This document shows positions 1-6,703 of a stretch of 11,896 nucleotides of DNA, piece by piece. Source of the stretch: Bacteroidales bacterium UBA3868 (lineage in GTDB: Bacteria > Bacteroidota > Bacteroidia > Bacteroidales > WCHB1-69); assembly GCA_002392325.1 (NCBI GenBank), contig DGGS01000232.1:1-11896 (forward strand), written 5' to 3'. The position numbers and the translations under genes were made by a program. How positions within the stretch are numbered: the stretch's first letter is position 1; every line of letters starts with the position of its first letter. The notes under the pieces are model-generated. The model was not told the origin of the DNA. It worked only from the letters and a program-made list of their open reading frames with translations, and made no database searches.

Positions 1-1173
1 GCCATCGCGCTGGCCACGATGGTGTTCAATCTCATCTACTGGAACTTCGGATTCCTGCGCATGGGCACCAGCGGACTTACCGCACAGGCGTACGGAGCGA
101 ACGACAAAGCGGAGTATCTCCATGTTTTGGTGCGCGGTCTCACCATCGCGTTGACCGCCGCTCTGATGCTCATCTTGCTCCAAAGACCCATTGGGCATCT
201 CTGTCAAAAGTGGATCCACAGCAGTGAGGAGACCTTAGCGCTAACCCTCACCTACTTCTACATCCGCATCTGGGCAGCACCTGCCAACCTGGCGCTTTAT
301 GCGCTCAAAGGATGGTTTATCGGCATGCAGAACGCCAAGACGCCCATGTGGATCGCCATCATCCTCAACATCGTCAACATCATTTGCAGTCTTGTGTTCG
401 TATTCGTGTTGCATGCGGGCATTGCGGGCGTGGCCTGGGGCACCGTCATCGCACAATACAGCGGACTCGCCCTTGCCGTCACGCTTTGGTTTGTGCAATA
501 CGGCGAACTGCGCCACGACATACGCATCCGTGAGAGTCTGCACTGGCACGAGATGGTCCAGTTCTTCAAAATCAACGGGGACATCTTCTTGCGCACACTG
601 TGCCTCATTGCCGTGTTCACCTTCATCCCTTACATTTCCGCTGAGATGGGTGACGAGGTGCTGGCCGCCAACACACTGCTGATGCAGCTGTTCACGCTGC
701 TCTCCTACATCATGGACGGGTTCGCCTATGCGGGCGAATCGCTGGTAGGCCGCTTTTATGGGGCCAAGGACGAGCAATCGCTCAGAATCTGCATACGCAA
801 GTTATTGCTCTGGGGCGTGGGACTGGCCACCGCCTTCACTATCCTGTATGCCACTTGCGGACGCGCGCTGCTCGGCATCCTCACCAGCGACAAAGCGGTG
901 GTTGACAAAGCCATGGAATACATCATTTGGACCATTTTGGTGCCCTTCACCGGGTTTGCCGCCTTCATTTACGACGGCATCTACATCGGCGCCACCGCCA
1001 GCAAAGCCATGCGCAATGTGATGTTTGTGGCCACTGGCGTGTTTTTCATCGCCTACTACGCCTTGCACAACTCCTTGGGCAATGACGGCCTCTGGATCGC
1101 CTTTCTCCTGTTCCTCACCCTGCGCGGACTGCTGATGCTCGTGCGGGAGAAGAGCGTGATTAGGATTCACTAA
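1..1173 (+). CDS. MATE family efflux transporter (DinF/NorM-like), 5' partial
   Basis: Multidrug and toxin extrusion (MATE) exporter of the inner membrane, which expels drugs or metabolites in exchange for Na+ or H+. The reading frame is open from base 1, so the true start lies outside the window. About 390 residues are visible against a usual 440-460, so roughly the first one or two membrane helices are missing. Evidence is the run NFGFLRMGTSGLTAQAYG near the visible start, typical of the DinF-like MATE branch in Bacteroidota, and a series of hydrophobic segments fitting the remaining helices of a 12-helix fold. A glycine-rich GESLVGRFYGA segment in the second half mirrors the first-half motif, as expected from the internal two-fold repeat. 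It ends TAA at 1171-1173, overlapping the 3' end of the convergent terC-like gene by 14 bp. The transported substrate cannot be told from sequence. Confidence 0.93.
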   Translation, partial: AIALATMVFNLIYWNFGFLRMGTSGLTAQAYGANDKAEYLHVLVRGLTIALTAALMLILLQRPIGHLCQKWIHSSEETLALTLTYFYIRIWAAPANLALYALKGWFIGMQNAKTPMWIAIILNIVNIICSLVFVFVLHAGIAGVAWGTVIAQYSGLALAVTLWFVQYGELRHDIRIRESLHWHEMVQFFKINGDIFLRTLCLIAVFTFIPYISAEMGDEVLAANTLLMQLFTLLSYIMDGFAYAGESLVGRFYGAKDEQSLRICIRKLLLWGVGLATAFTILYATCGRALLGILTSDKAVVDKAMEYIIWTILVPFTGFAAFIYDGIYIGATASKAMRNVMFVATGVFFIAYYALHNSLGNDGLWIAFLLFLTLRGLLMLVREKSVIRIH

Positions 1174-2203
1174 CCTTTCTTGGAAACACCAACGAACCGA
1201 GCACGGAGCATGCCAGAATGCCTAAAATGGTGAAGAGGGATGCCACAGTAGAAATGTTCAAATGGAAGAACTCGTGGCCGATCATCTTGAACCCGATGAA
1301 GCAGAGCAGCACACCCAAACCGTATTGGAGCAGCCAGAACTTGTCGGTGACATTGCTCAGTAGGAAGAACAGGGACCGCAGGCCCATAATGGCGAAAATA
1401 TTGGAAAAGAATACAATAAACGGATCGGTGGTGACTGAAAACACGGCAGGGATGGAATCCACGGCAAAGATAATGTCAGAGAACTCAATCACCAGCAGCA
1501 CTAAGAACAACGGGGTGATATAGTTTTTACCGTCTTTCTTCACGAAAAAGTCGTGACCTTGCACATCGGGGGTTACGCGGAAATGCTTGGAGGCGAACTT
1601 CACCACAGGATGGTTGGCCGTATCGATCTTCTCATCACGCTTGTCGCGGAACATTTTGACACCGGAATAGATCAAAATCACACCGAAGATGGCCAAAATC
1701 CAGGAGAAGCGGGCCACCACAGCGCCCAAGGCGAAAATAAAGATGAAACGCAGCACTATGGCGCCTAAAATGCCCCAAAACAGCACTCTGTGATAGTATT
1801 TCTTATCAATGCCAAAACTCACAAAAATCATGATCATCACAAAGATGTTGTCAATGGACAGGGACTCCTCCAGAAAATAGCCGGCCAGATATTGGTTGGC
1901 CATTTCCTTCCGATACACATCCAATGCGGCGGAGAAATCCATGCCTGATTGGATAAGCCCTTCCAGGGAAGTGCCGCTGGCAAAGGTGAGCAGCTCCTCC
2001 ATACTGGAGATACCATGCACCCACTCGGCACGGAAACGGATCAAAAGGGCCATGCCCATGGCCATCAGCACCCAAATGCAAGTCCAAATAAAGGCCTCTT
2101 TGGTTTTGATCTCATGATCTTTTTTATGAAAAACGCCCAAATCCATGGCCAGCATCAGAATGATGAAGACCATAAAACATCCGAAAAACAAAAACCTGCT
2201 CAT
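1160..2203 (-). CDS. TerC/Alx-family integral membrane protein (probable Mn2+-related transporter)
   Basis: A 347-residue membrane protein of the TerC family, close in length to E. coli Alx (about 320). Family members are linked to manganese export or to supplying Mn to exported enzymes; the old 'tellurium resistance' name is not informative. Seen here: about 8-9 hydrophobic helices, the acidic signature EESLSIDN (residues 112-119), and a second acidic motif EFSDIIFAVDS (240-250), the two sets of carboxylates conserved in the family. The C-terminal third carries a conserved-looking IFAIMGLRSLFF segment (269-280). The loop between the second and third helices (about residues 60-108) is roughly 30-40 residues longer than I expect for the family. 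The start is the ATG at 2203-2201, preceded by an A/T-rich stretch without a Shine-Dalgarno. The leader contains a riboswitch-like structure with a terminator, which supports manganese-controlled expression. Confidence 0.92.
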   Translation of the reverse strand: MSRFLFFGCFMVFIILMLAMDLGVFHKKDHEIKTKEAFIWTCIWVLMAMGMALLIRFRAEWVHGISSMEELLTFASGTSLEGLIQSGMDFSAALDVYRKEMANQYLAGYFLEESLSIDNIFVMIMIFVSFGIDKKYYHRVLFWGILGAIVLRFIFIFALGAVVARFSWILAIFGVILIYSGVKMFRDKRDEKIDTANHPVVKFASKHFRVTPDVQGHDFFVKKDGKNYITPLFLVLLVIEFSDIIFAVDSIPAVFSVTTDPFIVFFSNIFAIMGLRSLFFLLSNVTDKFWLLQYGLGVLLCFIGFKMIGHEFFHLNISTVASLFTILGILACSVLGSLVFPRKVSES

Positions 2204-2240
2204 ATCTCAATTTTTTAGTTTCAATTCCGTGGCAATCATG

Positions 2241-2284
2241 AAAAAAAACGACTCATAGACCTGACCAAACAGAATCTATGAGTC
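2241..2284 (-). terminator. Intrinsic terminator in the terC leader (riboswitch expression platform)
   Basis: On the - strand a perfect 10-bp stem, GACTCATAGA (2284-2275) with TCTATGAGTC (2259-2250), and a 15-nt loop are followed at once by G and eight T residues (2248-2241). The start codon of the terC-like gene lies 37 nt further on, so this is an attenuator in the leader and not the end of an upstream gene. Its 5' arm is shared with the proposed aptamer closing helix. Read on the + strand the same stem has only a broken T tract (TTATTGTTTT), so the - direction is favoured. Confidence 0.85.
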
Positions 2285-2375
2285 TTATTGTTTTAAGAAC
2301 GGCACCAAGTCTTTTCGACTGGGTTTGTTGATGCCGTCCACGGCCTTACGGCCGCCAATTACTCCCTCATAATTA
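2241..2375 (-). ncRNA. yybP-ykoY-like (Mn2+) riboswitch leader of the terC-family gene
   Basis: The RNA read leftward from about 2375 begins UUAUGAGGGAGUAA, close to the conserved GGGGAGUAG loop (L1) of yybP-ykoY riboswitches. It continues with a 5-bp hairpin CGGCC-GUAA-GGCCG (2354-2341). Next comes an 8-bp helix ACGGCAUC/GGUGCCGU (2337-2330 with 2306-2299) enclosing AACAAACCC, like the conserved CAUCAACA side of the metal site (L3), and a small AGUC-GAAAA-GACU stem. UUAUGAG (2372-2366) can pair with CUCAUAG (2282-2276) to close P1. That second strand is also the 5' arm of the terminator at 2250-2284, so the two folds exclude each other. Metal binding that stabilises P1 would prevent termination, an ON switch, as known for this class. 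The downstream gene is from a family classically controlled this way. I made the assignment by eye, without a covariance model. Confidence 0.78.
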
Positions 2376-2381
2376 CGGCGG

Positions 2382-2389
2382 CAAAGATA
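2382..2389 (-). promoter_or_regulatory. Promoter -7 box for the terC-family leader (TATCTTTG)
   Basis: The - strand carries TATCTTTG at 2389-2382, an exact match to the Bacteroidota TAnnTTTG -7 element. A start about 7 nt downstream (~2375) would place the first nucleotide just ahead of aptamer helix P1 (starts 2372), so promoter and riboswitch fit together. No clear TTTG -33 box is seen at the expected distance. Confidence 0.72.
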
Positions 2390-2401
2390 ATCTTTTTTTT
2401 G

Positions 2402-2409
2402 TACTTTTG
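2402..2409 (+). promoter_or_regulatory. Promoter -7 box for the MBOAT operon (TACTTTTG)
   Basis: TACTTTTG fits the TAnnTTTG consensus. The predicted start near 2416 leaves an A/T-rich leader of about 13 nt before the ATG at 2429, with no Shine-Dalgarno. The box lies only 12 bp from the divergent -7 box of the terC leader, so the two promoters overlap. No convincing -33 box is visible. Confidence 0.6.
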
Positions 2410-2428
2410 CCGACTATAATAAAAAAAT

Positions 2429-3841
2429 ATGGTTTTCAGCAGCACCTTATTCCTCTTTGTATTTCTGGCGGTATTTTTAGTCATATACCACCTGACACCG
2501 GCAAAGGGGAAGAATATCGTACTGCTTATCGCCAGTCTGGCCTTTTACGCCTGGGGGGCACCGAAGTTCCTCTTTATCCTGCTGGGCTCCCTTATTCTCA
2601 ACTTCTATATCGTGAAATCCATGAGCCGGCAGGAACAACACCGGAAAACCGGACTCGTGTTTTCGCTGCTTCTGAATCTCGGTCTTTTAGGTTATTTCAA
2701 GTACGCTAACTTCTTCATTTACAACCTAAACCAACTGTTATCTACAGTAGGACTTCACACAGTTCCCTGGATGACGGTGGCCCTGCCTATCGGCATATCC
2801 TTTTTCACTTTCCAATCCCTAACCTACACGATTGATGTATATCGTAAGGTGCACGCCCCGTTGCGGCATCTGCACGACTATCTGCTTTATATTCTGATGT
2901 TTCCGCAACTCATTGCGGGACCTATCGTCCGTTTCAACACCATTGCCGACGACATTGAAGACCGGCAGCACAACGACACGATAGACAACAAGCTGTACGG
3001 AGTTTACCGTTTCGCACTCGGATTGGCGAAGAAAGTTCTCATTGCCAATATTTTAGGAGCGCAAGTGGATCAATTCTACGCGCTCCCGCACGAGCAGGTC
3101 ACGGGCACCATCGCGCGTATAGCCGCCCTCGCCTACTCGTTTCAGATCTATTTTGACTTCAGCGGGTATTCCGACATGGCTATCGGCTTGGGCTATCTAC
3201 TGGGGTTCAAGTTTCCGGAGAACTTCAACAACCCTTACACCTCCCAGAGTGTGAGCGAGTTCTGGAGGAGATGGCACATCACTCTGGGGGCTTGGTTCAA
3301 AGACTATCTCTACATTCCCCTTGGAGGCAATCGGGCTGGCAAGGTTCGCCAATACATCAATCTGGGCATCGTGTTCGTCGTGTGCGGCATCTGGCACGGC
3401 GCGGGATGGAATTTTCTCATCTGGGGCATCTGGCACGGTTTGTTCATCATCGGAGACAAGCTGTTCTTGAACAAATGGTTATCAAAAGTGCCAGCCATAT
3501 TGCGCGTAGTACTCACCTTTGCCGTGGTCACCGTGGGCTGGATATTCTTCCGCAATGACCTGTTCGGCGACGCCCTTTTTTACATCGGAAAACTCTTTGA
3601 ATTCAGCCACACGACCACACATTTCTCCGCTGAATTCATCACCGTACTCAGCATCGCTGTTTTCTTCTCTTTTGTGACCCTTTGCAAACCGGGGCGCAAA
3701 GCCGAAGCATTCTGCTATGCGCCGGAGCGCCCCGAATGGCAGCATTATGTGTCGTTCTTGTGCGCCGTGATATTACTCGTGGCTTCCGCCGCCTATCTCT
3801 CCTCATCCGGATTCAACCCCTTCATCTATTTCAAATTCTAA
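2429..3841 (+). CDS. MBOAT family O-acyltransferase (AlgI/DltB-like)
   Basis: A 470-residue polytopic membrane protein of the membrane-bound O-acyltransferase family, the usual length for AlgI-type members. These proteins pass acyl groups, usually acetyl, across the inner membrane for O-acylation of an envelope or exported glycan. Motifs seen in order: LPIGISFFTFQSLTY (119-133), MFPQLIAGPIVR (157-168), YFDFSGYSDMAIG (241-253), SEFWRRWHITLGAWFKDYLY (276-295, His283) followed by IPLGGN, then CGIWHGAGWNFLIWG (319-333). His323 in that last motif aligns with the catalytic His of AlgI, and His336 follows in IWHG. Hydrophobic segments run throughout and the C-terminus ends in a membrane segment. The start ATG at 2429 follows a -7 box and an A-rich leader. 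The partner gene starts 3 bp after the stop, so they are almost surely co-transcribed and coupled. The glycan substrate is unknown; no polysaccharide cluster is visible. Confidence 0.94.
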   Translation: MVFSSTLFLFVFLAVFLVIYHLTPAKGKNIVLLIASLAFYAWGAPKFLFILLGSLILNFYIVKSMSRQEQHRKTGLVFSLLLNLGLLGYFKYANFFIYNLNQLLSTVGLHTVPWMTVALPIGISFFTFQSLTYTIDVYRKVHAPLRHLHDYLLYILMFPQLIAGPIVRFNTIADDIEDRQHNDTIDNKLYGVYRFALGLAKKVLIANILGAQVDQFYALPHEQVTGTIARIAALAYSFQIYFDFSGYSDMAIGLGYLLGFKFPENFNNPYTSQSVSEFWRRWHITLGAWFKDYLYIPLGGNRAGKVRQYINLGIVFVVCGIWHGAGWNFLIWGIWHGLFIIGDKLFLNKWLSKVPAILRVVLTFAVVTVGWIFFRNDLFGDALFYIGKLFEFSHTTTHFSAEFITVLSIAVFFSFVTLCKPGRKAEAFCYAPERPEWQHYVSFLCAVILLVASAAYLSSSGFNPFIYFKF

Positions 3842-3844
3842 ACC

Positions 3845-4966
3845 ATGAACCTGCGAAAAACCATATTATACCTCATATTCCTGACACTGCTGCTGCTGCC
3901 GCTATGGCAGATGCGGACGCGCCATTTCAAAGAGCCCGAACTCACGGGTGCCTTCACTCCGCACGAAAGACCGGAATGGAATGCCCACGACTGGTTCAAC
4001 GGTTCCTACCAGACCGCCTACGAGCAGTTCATCAACGACAGTCTGGGATTTCACGGGCAATTGGTAAGACTACGCAATCAATTCTGTTTCAATATTTTCC
4101 ACCAAACCAACGCCCATAATGTGGTCATCGGGAAAGACAACTACCTTTTTGAGCAGGACTACATTGACGCGCACTATGGCACGGACTTTATCGGGCTGGA
4201 CAGCATTCGCCACATGGTCATCAGGACTCGCCGTTTTCAGGACTCTCTGGCCGCCAGGGGCAAAACCCTGGTAGTGTTCCTCTCCCCCAGCAAAGCCGAC
4301 TTTTTCCCGGAATATATTCCTAAATCACAACAAAGAGACAATACCGAGAACACTAACTACAAGCAATACAGCAAGTTATTGAAACAATACGGGGTGAATG
4401 TAATCGACTACAACGGTTTTTACCAAAGTCAGAAATCCCATACCCCATATCCGTTGTATGCGCAATACGGCATCCATTGGAGCGAATATGGGCTGATTAA
4501 GGCCACCGACAGTCTGATGCATTACATCGCACAGAAGAGCGGCCTCACGCTGCCTCGCATCGTCATAGACCGCAATGTGCTTATCCGCCAACCGCAATAC
4601 TCGGATTATGATTTGGGCAAACTCCTGAACCTTTCCGACAAGCCGTTGCCCAGTTATCCGCTCTGCTATCCCGAATGGCACTGGACCGCCGACACTATGT
4701 CCCCCAAACCCACCCTGACCGTCATTTCCGACAGCTATTATTGGGAGGTTTACAATCTGGGCATCCAGCAACAAGGGTTTCAAGGCAAATTCTGGTACTA
4801 CAACAGCTCCGTCTATCCGGAGAGTTTCACAAAGGAAACCTTCACCCACGATTTGAACATCAAAGAAGAGATAAAAAAATCGGATGTCATCCTCATCATG
4901 AGCACGACACCCGGTTTAAGAACATTCTCTTGGGGTGCAATTGACAATCTATTGAAGGCGCTTTAG
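3845..4966 (+). CDS. AlgJ/AlgX-like SGNH-type acyltransferase partner of the MBOAT protein
   Basis: A 373-residue protein with one N-terminal membrane anchor (about residues 6-22, followed by WQMRTR, so N-in/periplasm-out) and a periplasmic domain. It resembles the AlgJ/AlgX/DHHW proteins that take the acyl group delivered by an MBOAT protein and place it on the glycan. Visible features: FINDSLGFHGQLVRLRN (62-78), the typical start of the domain; GKDNYLF (96-102); a strand with VVFLSPSKADFFPEYIP (143-159); GIHWSEYG (209-216), with His211 as the catalytic-base candidate; and VISDSYYW (293-300), with Ser297 as the nucleophile candidate. In AlgX and DHHW proteins an Asp sits two residues before the His; here that place is Gly209. 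Some family branches have G-x-HW, so this may be a subgroup trait. It follows the MBOAT gene by 3 bp and is convergent with porX, 14 bp from its end. Confidence 0.82.
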   Translation: MNLRKTILYLIFLTLLLLPLWQMRTRHFKEPELTGAFTPHERPEWNAHDWFNGSYQTAYEQFINDSLGFHGQLVRLRNQFCFNIFHQTNAHNVVIGKDNYLFEQDYIDAHYGTDFIGLDSIRHMVIRTRRFQDSLAARGKTLVVFLSPSKADFFPEYIPKSQQRDNTENTNYKQYSKLLKQYGVNVIDYNGFYQSQKSHTPYPLYAQYGIHWSEYGLIKATDSLMHYIAQKSGLTLPRIVIDRNVLIRQPQYSDYDLGKLLNLSDKPLPSYPLCYPEWHWTADTMSPKPTLTVISDSYYWEVYNLGIQQQGFQGKFWYYNSSVYPESFTKETFTHDLNIKEEIKKSDVILIMSTTPGLRTFSWGAIDNLLKAL

Positions 4967-4980
4967 TCCTTCGCCAGTCA

Positions 4981-6534
4981 TTATTTCGGCAACAACTTCA
5001 CGAACGGGGTGAGCATCTCCTCCATGGAAATGCCGCCGTGCTGGAATGTGTGCCTGTAAAGGTTCACATACTGGTTGAAGTTGTTCTGGTATGCGAAGAA
5101 ATCGGATTTGGTGGCGAAGATAAAGCGCTGAGTAAGACTCTCTTTCGGCAGGAAGGCCTCATCGGGATTCTTGATCTCGAACACCTCCTTGGCGGGATAA
5201 TCCATGCTGCTGCGGCCCACCTTGTAGCGCAAGTTGGTGTTCACCTCGCGCTCGCCCACCATCTTCAGCGCGCGCTCCACTTTGATGGTGCCGTGGTCAG
5301 TGGTGATAAATACGGGCACTTTCTTGTCGGAGAGATATTTCAGCATATCCAACAGCACTGAATTCTGGAACCAGGATGCCGTAATGCTGCGGTAGGACTT
5401 CTCGTCATCGGCCAGTTCGCGCACCACATTCACATCGGTGCCGGCATGGGAAAGCATATCCACAAAGTTGAACACTACCACATTCAAAGAATTGTGCATC
5501 AATTGGTTGAAGTTGTCGAACACCTTTTTTCCGAAATCAGCGTTCAGCACTTTGGCATACGAATATTTGATATTCTTGCCATAGCGTTTCAGATACTCAC
5601 CCAACAACTGTTCCTCAAACTGGTTTTTGCCGCCCTGGTCGTTCTCGTTCAACCACATCTGCGGATATTTCTTGGCGATCATGGAGGGCATCAGACCTGA
5701 GAAGAGCGCATTACGCGCGTAGTGCGTGGCCGTAGGCAAGATGCTGTGGCAGATGGTCTCCTCATCCACATAGTAATAATCATGCACCAGCGGATATATG
5801 CACCGCCATTGGTCATAACGCAGGTTGTCGATGACGAACAGGAAAGTCGGTTTCTGCTCGCTGAGGTACGGGAACATTTTCTCTTTCAGCACCGTATGCG
5901 ACTGTATCGGTTTGTCGGTGCCGCGACCGTTCACCCAATCAATATAATTGCGCTGCACAAATTTGGCAAATTGCACATTCGCCTCCTCCTTCTGGGCGGC
6001 CAGCATCTCCGCAACTCCCTCATCTTCAATCTTCTCAATCTGCATCTCCCAGTTCACCAGTTCACGATAGAGGTCTTCCCATTCCTTCACCGACAGACGG
6101 TCGGAAATGCGCATCGACAAATCCCGGAACGCCTGTTGGTAATCGATGGTCACCTTGGCGGTCACCAGTTTCTTGTTGTCAATGTTTTTCTTCAAGCACA
6201 ACAGTATCTGGTTGGGATTCACGGGTTTAATCAAATAATCGGCGATATTGGAGCCAATCGCGTCTTCCATGATATGCTCCTCTTCGCTCTTGGTAATCAT
6301 CACGATCGGAATATGAGGATATTCCTTTTTCAGTCGTTGGAGTGTTTCAAGACCGCTCAAACCGGGCATATTCTCATCCAAAAAGATGATATTCACAAAC
6401 TCTTTCTTCAGAATTTCCAGCGCTTCCATGCCGCTGAGTGCGGGAATCACATCGTAGCCCTTGGAGTTCAAAAACAGGATATGGGGCTTCAGCAAATCAA
6501 TCTCGTCGTCAGCCCATAAAATCTTCACGTTCAT
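4981..6534 (-). CDS. porX: PorX-like response regulator with PglZ (alkaline-phosphatase-fold) output domain
   Basis: A 517-residue two-domain protein matching PorX, the regulator of the type IX secretion system in Porphyromonas and relatives, in length and layout. Residues 1-120 are a receiver domain: acidic pair D9/D10, phospho-acceptor D53 in FLDENMPG, T81 and K103. A helical linker (about 125-215) follows. Residues 228-517 are a PglZ domain of the alkaline-phosphatase superfamily with its metal and catalytic set intact: D236 (VIDN), the PTAT motif (267-270) giving the Thr nucleophile, D359 and H363 (DMLSHAG), D413-H414 (TTDHG), and H499 (QHGG). Studied PorX is a zinc-dependent phosphodiesterase acting on oligonucleotides including cyclic ones, phosphorylated by PorY, and it promotes T9SS gene expression. 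No partner kinase or T9SS gene lies in this window. The gene follows the mannosidase gene on the same strand after a 169-bp G-rich gap, and I see no clear promoter for it. Confidence 0.93.
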   Translation of the reverse strand: MNVKILWADDEIDLLKPHILFLNSKGYDVIPALSGMEALEILKKEFVNIIFLDENMPGLSGLETLQRLKKEYPHIPIVMITKSEEEHIMEDAIGSNIADYLIKPVNPNQILLCLKKNIDNKKLVTAKVTIDYQQAFRDLSMRISDRLSVKEWEDLYRELVNWEMQIEKIEDEGVAEMLAAQKEEANVQFAKFVQRNYIDWVNGRGTDKPIQSHTVLKEKMFPYLSEQKPTFLFVIDNLRYDQWRCIYPLVHDYYYVDEETICHSILPTATHYARNALFSGLMPSMIAKKYPQMWLNENDQGGKNQFEEQLLGEYLKRYGKNIKYSYAKVLNADFGKKVFDNFNQLMHNSLNVVVFNFVDMLSHAGTDVNVVRELADDEKSYRSITASWFQNSVLLDMLKYLSDKKVPVFITTDHGTIKVERALKMVGEREVNTNLRYKVGRSSMDYPAKEVFEIKNPDEAFLPKESLTQRFIFATKSDFFAYQNNFNQYVNLYRHTFQHGGISMEEMLTPFVKLLPK

Positions 6535-6580
6535 ACTTACATTTTTAATTTCACTTAAAACGAAGAGATGCGGGATTTAT

Positions 6581-6648
6581 TGTGTGAGGTGCAGGAGAGG
6601 TGCATGAGGTGAAGGGGGTACATGAGGGACAGGGAGGGGCAAGGGGGA
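6581..6648 (+). repeat. Purine/G-rich tract with GAGGTG(C/A)A repeats and a G-quadruplex motif
   Basis: This lies in the gap between the mannosidase stop and the porX start. The + strand has three short copies of GAGGTG(C/A)A (6586-6593, 6597-6604, 6606-6613). They are followed by five G runs of 3-5 bases at 6614-6618, 6626-6628, 6632-6634, 6636-6639 and 6643-6647, with loops of 7, 3, 1 and 3 nt, which satisfies the usual G3+N1-7 quadruplex pattern. The corresponding - strand transcript (porX leader) would be pyrimidine-rich and poorly structured. No function is shown by sequence. Confidence 0.7.
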
Positions 6649-6703
6649 AAATTGCCGAGGCCTGCGCATGAAAAATCTTGTTTTCTACTTCTATATCACG
6701 CAT

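Noticed and set aside
241..777. Open frame of 178 codons antisense to the MATE gene
   Set aside because: Very rich in Asp/His/Glu/Val as expected for the reverse of a hydrophobic membrane gene, with no start context; a shadow.
1160..2203. Tellurite-resistance function for the TerC-family gene
   Set aside because: No other ter operon genes are present, and the riboswitch-like leader fits manganese handling better.
2250..2284. Terminator of a + strand gene or a transcription-factor operator
   Set aside because: The stem has a clean T8 tract only on the - strand, and it lies in the leader of the terC-like gene, sharing an arm with a riboswitch-like helix.
4967..4980. Bidirectional terminator between the acyltransferase partner gene and porX
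   Set aside because: The 14-bp gap and flanks give only a 4-bp GGCG/CGCC pairing with no T tract.
5722..6519. Open frame of 265 codons on the + strand, antisense to porX
   Set aside because: It lies wholly inside a well-supported gene and its His/Leu/Gln-heavy product resembles no protein family; it is a shadow of porX codon use.
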